Source of the DNA: Acidobacteriaceae bacterium
GTDB lineage: Bacteria; Acidobacteriota; Terriglobia; Bryobacterales; Bryobacteraceae
Assembly: GCA_019245255.1 (NCBI GenBank)
Contig: JAFARV010000010.1
Span: 1 to 5,835, forward strand
Length of the DNA stretch: 5,835 nt
Direction: 5' to 3'
The notes under the pieces were generated by a model, which saw nothing but the letters and a program-made list of their open reading frames with translations, had not been told where the DNA came from and made no database searches. Position numbers and translations under genes: made by a program. Shown here one piece after another: positions 4,800 through 5,835 of this stretch (the first letter of the stretch is position 1; each line of letters opens with the position of its first letter).

Positions 4800-5378
4800 A
4801 TGGTTGCCGCCAGACGTCCGCGAGGGAAGCCGTCCCAGCCTGCCGGCGACCGCCCTCTTGTGGAAGCCGCGCAGGCCGATCCTTCGAAGTTCGAAGCTCT
4901 CTACGAGCTTTACTTCGAACTCGTGTATTGTTTCATCCTCAATCGCGTGCAAGATCGAGCTACCGCCGAGGATCTTACGTCCGAAGTTTTTCACAAGGCG
5001 CTTGCGAATTTATGTACCTATGAATGCCGGGACACCCCCTTCTCCGCATGGCTCTTCCGTATCGCTGCTAATGCCATTGCCGACCAATTCAAACGGGCCA
5101 ATCGCGAACGATACAGAACGGACGACATGCCTGATCCGCTCGTTCAGGAAGGTATCTCGTCAACGGAAATGGAACTGGTCGAGCGCCACGCCTTGTTGTT
5201 CCGTCTCCTTGAAAAGCTTCCCGAAATTCAGCGCTGCGTGATACGGAAGCGCTTTTTCGAAGAGCGCTGCATCAAGGAAATCGCGCAGCTCCTGGGTAAA
5301 ACCGAAGGAGCCGTCAAGCAGTTGCAGTTCCGGGCCTTGCAGACCCTACGGGAACAAATGGGAGACCGTCATGCGTAA
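4800..5378 (+). CDS. ECF-type RNA polymerase sigma factor
   Basis: This 192-residue sigma-70 family protein has only regions 2 and 4. Region 2 spans about 31-100: FEALYELYFELVYCFI, then DRATAEDLTSEVFHKAL and the promoter-melting helix FSAWLFRIAANAIADQFKR. Region 4 spans about 130-187: LLEKLPEIQRCVIRKRFFEE and the helix-turn-helix IKEIAQLLGKTEGAVKQLQF. It directs RNA polymerase to a small regulon. The ATG at 4800 is taken as the start; an in-frame TTG at 4791 is possible, and neither has a good ribosome binding site. It overlaps the VOC gene by 8 bp (ATGCGTAA), so the two are translationally coupled. No zinc-type anti-sigma gene is present between or beside them in the window, so control may lie with the coupled gene. 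Confidence 0.93.
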   Translation: MVAARRPRGKPSQPAGDRPLVEAAQADPSKFEALYELYFELVYCFILNRVQDRATAEDLTSEVFHKALANLCTYECRDTPFSAWLFRIAANAIADQFKRANRERYRTDDMPDPLVQEGISSTEMELVERHALLFRLLEKLPEIQRCVIRKRFFEERCIKEIAQLLGKTEGAVKQLQFRALQTLREQMGDRHA

Positions 5379-5835
5379 GCGCTCTCCGGTCGAACAACTC
5401 GATCTCGCCGTCGACGCACTTCTCGCCCCTGCGGAAAGGTCTCTCGCGGCGCCTCTGAGCCCGATGATTGCCGAACTCGTGTCGCTTGTTCCTCCGCTTC
5501 GGAATCTGCCACGCCCAGAATTCAAAGCCCGTCTCAAAACCGATTTGCAAAGGAGAATATCAATGAACCACGCAGCCTCACCTGGAAAGACTGTGGAGCC
5601 CGCCGACTTCCGTCGCGAAAACTTCCCTAACATCGCGCCGGCTTTCTTCGTCAACAACGCACCCAAGTTCATCGACTTTCTGGTTGCGGCGTTCAATGGC
5701 GCTGAGCGCGTTCGAGTGCCTCGCCCGGACGGCTCAATTATGTACGCCGAAGTTGCGATCGGGAACTCCGTGGTGGAGCTTGCGGAAGCGAACCAGGAGT
5801 ATCCGCAGGGTGCCATGACAACACATTTATACGTC
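5371..5835 (+). CDS. VOC/PhnB-like protein with extra N-terminal module (partial)
   Basis: The frame starts at ATG 5371, with GGGAG at 5360-5364, and is open to the window edge (155 codons, 3' end missing). Residues 1-64 are a helical, charged module ending LRNLPRPEFKARLKTDLQRR. Residues about 86-155 match a VOC (glyoxalase/bleomycin resistance, PhnB-like) half: IAPAFFVNNAPKFIDFLVAAF, RPDGSIMYAEVAIGNSVVEL and THLYV. VOC proteins bind metal and small ligands or resistance drugs. The usual His of the HAEL motif is Tyr here (MYAEV), so one metal ligand may be lost, favouring a binding role over catalysis. The N-terminal module has no zinc-binding HxxxCxxC anti-sigma motif. Its position directly after an ECF sigma gene suggests a sensor or partner of that sigma, which is an inference. 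An internal ATG at 5563 could yield the VOC domain alone. Confidence 0.85.
   Translation, partial: MRKRSPVEQLDLAVDALLAPAERSLAAPLSPMIAELVSLVPPLRNLPRPEFKARLKTDLQRRISMNHAASPGKTVEPADFRRENFPNIAPAFFVNNAPKFIDFLVAAFNGAERVRVPRPDGSIMYAEVAIGNSVVELAEANQEYPQGAMTTHLYV
5551..5565 (+). promoter_or_regulatory. internal ribosome binding site and start in the VOC gene
   Basis: AGGAG (5551-5555) lies seven bases before an in-frame ATG (5563-5565), an ideal spacing. Initiation here gives a protein starting MNHAASPGKT, just at the boundary between the N-terminal module and the VOC domain. This is as good a start as the one at 5371, so either two products are made or the first 64 codons are a former separate small gene. 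Confidence 0.5.

Noticed and set aside
4687..5241. Forward open frame overlapping the sigma gene
   Set aside because: The overlapping frame has complete sigma region 2 and region 4 motifs, and this one has none.

Overview
The window looks like chromosomal DNA of an Acidobacteriota member. The main evidence is a PadR-type regulator translationally coupled (ATGA overlap) to an acidobacterial-type duplicated orphan permease (ADOP, MacB/FtsX-like). The group's ECF sigma/VOC gene style and the moderate GC content agree with this. The assignment is an inference from gene content, not a database match.

Layout. (1) Positions 1-480: an upstream region with a candidate promoter and a near-perfect inverted repeat (84-118), then an intact PadR regulator. 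(2) Positions 477-1605: its ADOP permease partner, broken by a frame change, two large internal deletions and loss of the C-terminal half. (3) Positions about 1650-2213, minus strand: a decayed toxin-antitoxin operon that no intact open frame covers. It consists of an Xre/MbcA/ParS-type antitoxin with a single-base frameshift, followed by a RES-domain toxin with several indels. (4) Positions 2423-3564: a complete IS630-family insertion sequence with perfect 19-bp inverted repeats, a TA target duplication and an apparently intact DDE transposase. The transposase has no stop codon of its own and terminates in flanking DNA. (5) Positions 3567-3775: the 3' tail of a formylglycine-generating-enzyme-like (FGE/SUMF1) gene. 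(6) Positions 3810-4127 and 4214-4663: two intact small genes, an unrecognised 105-residue protein and a Tat-type exported DsrE-like protein with a CxxC pair. (7) Positions 4800 to the window end: an ECF sigma factor overlapping by 8 bp a VOC (glyoxalase/PhnB-like) gene. That gene carries an extra helical N-terminal module and a second, well-placed internal start; it runs off the right edge.

The window divides into a decaying accessory segment (477-3775), holding fragments of at least four unrelated loci and an IS, and an ordinary coding segment (3810-5835). The most interesting items are the hidden RES-Xre remnant, the IS whose stop codon depends on its landing site, the mosaic ADOP pseudogene left beside an intact PadR, and the sigma/VOC couple with two possible translation products. 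I see no clear novel defence system, CRISPR array or RNA gene.
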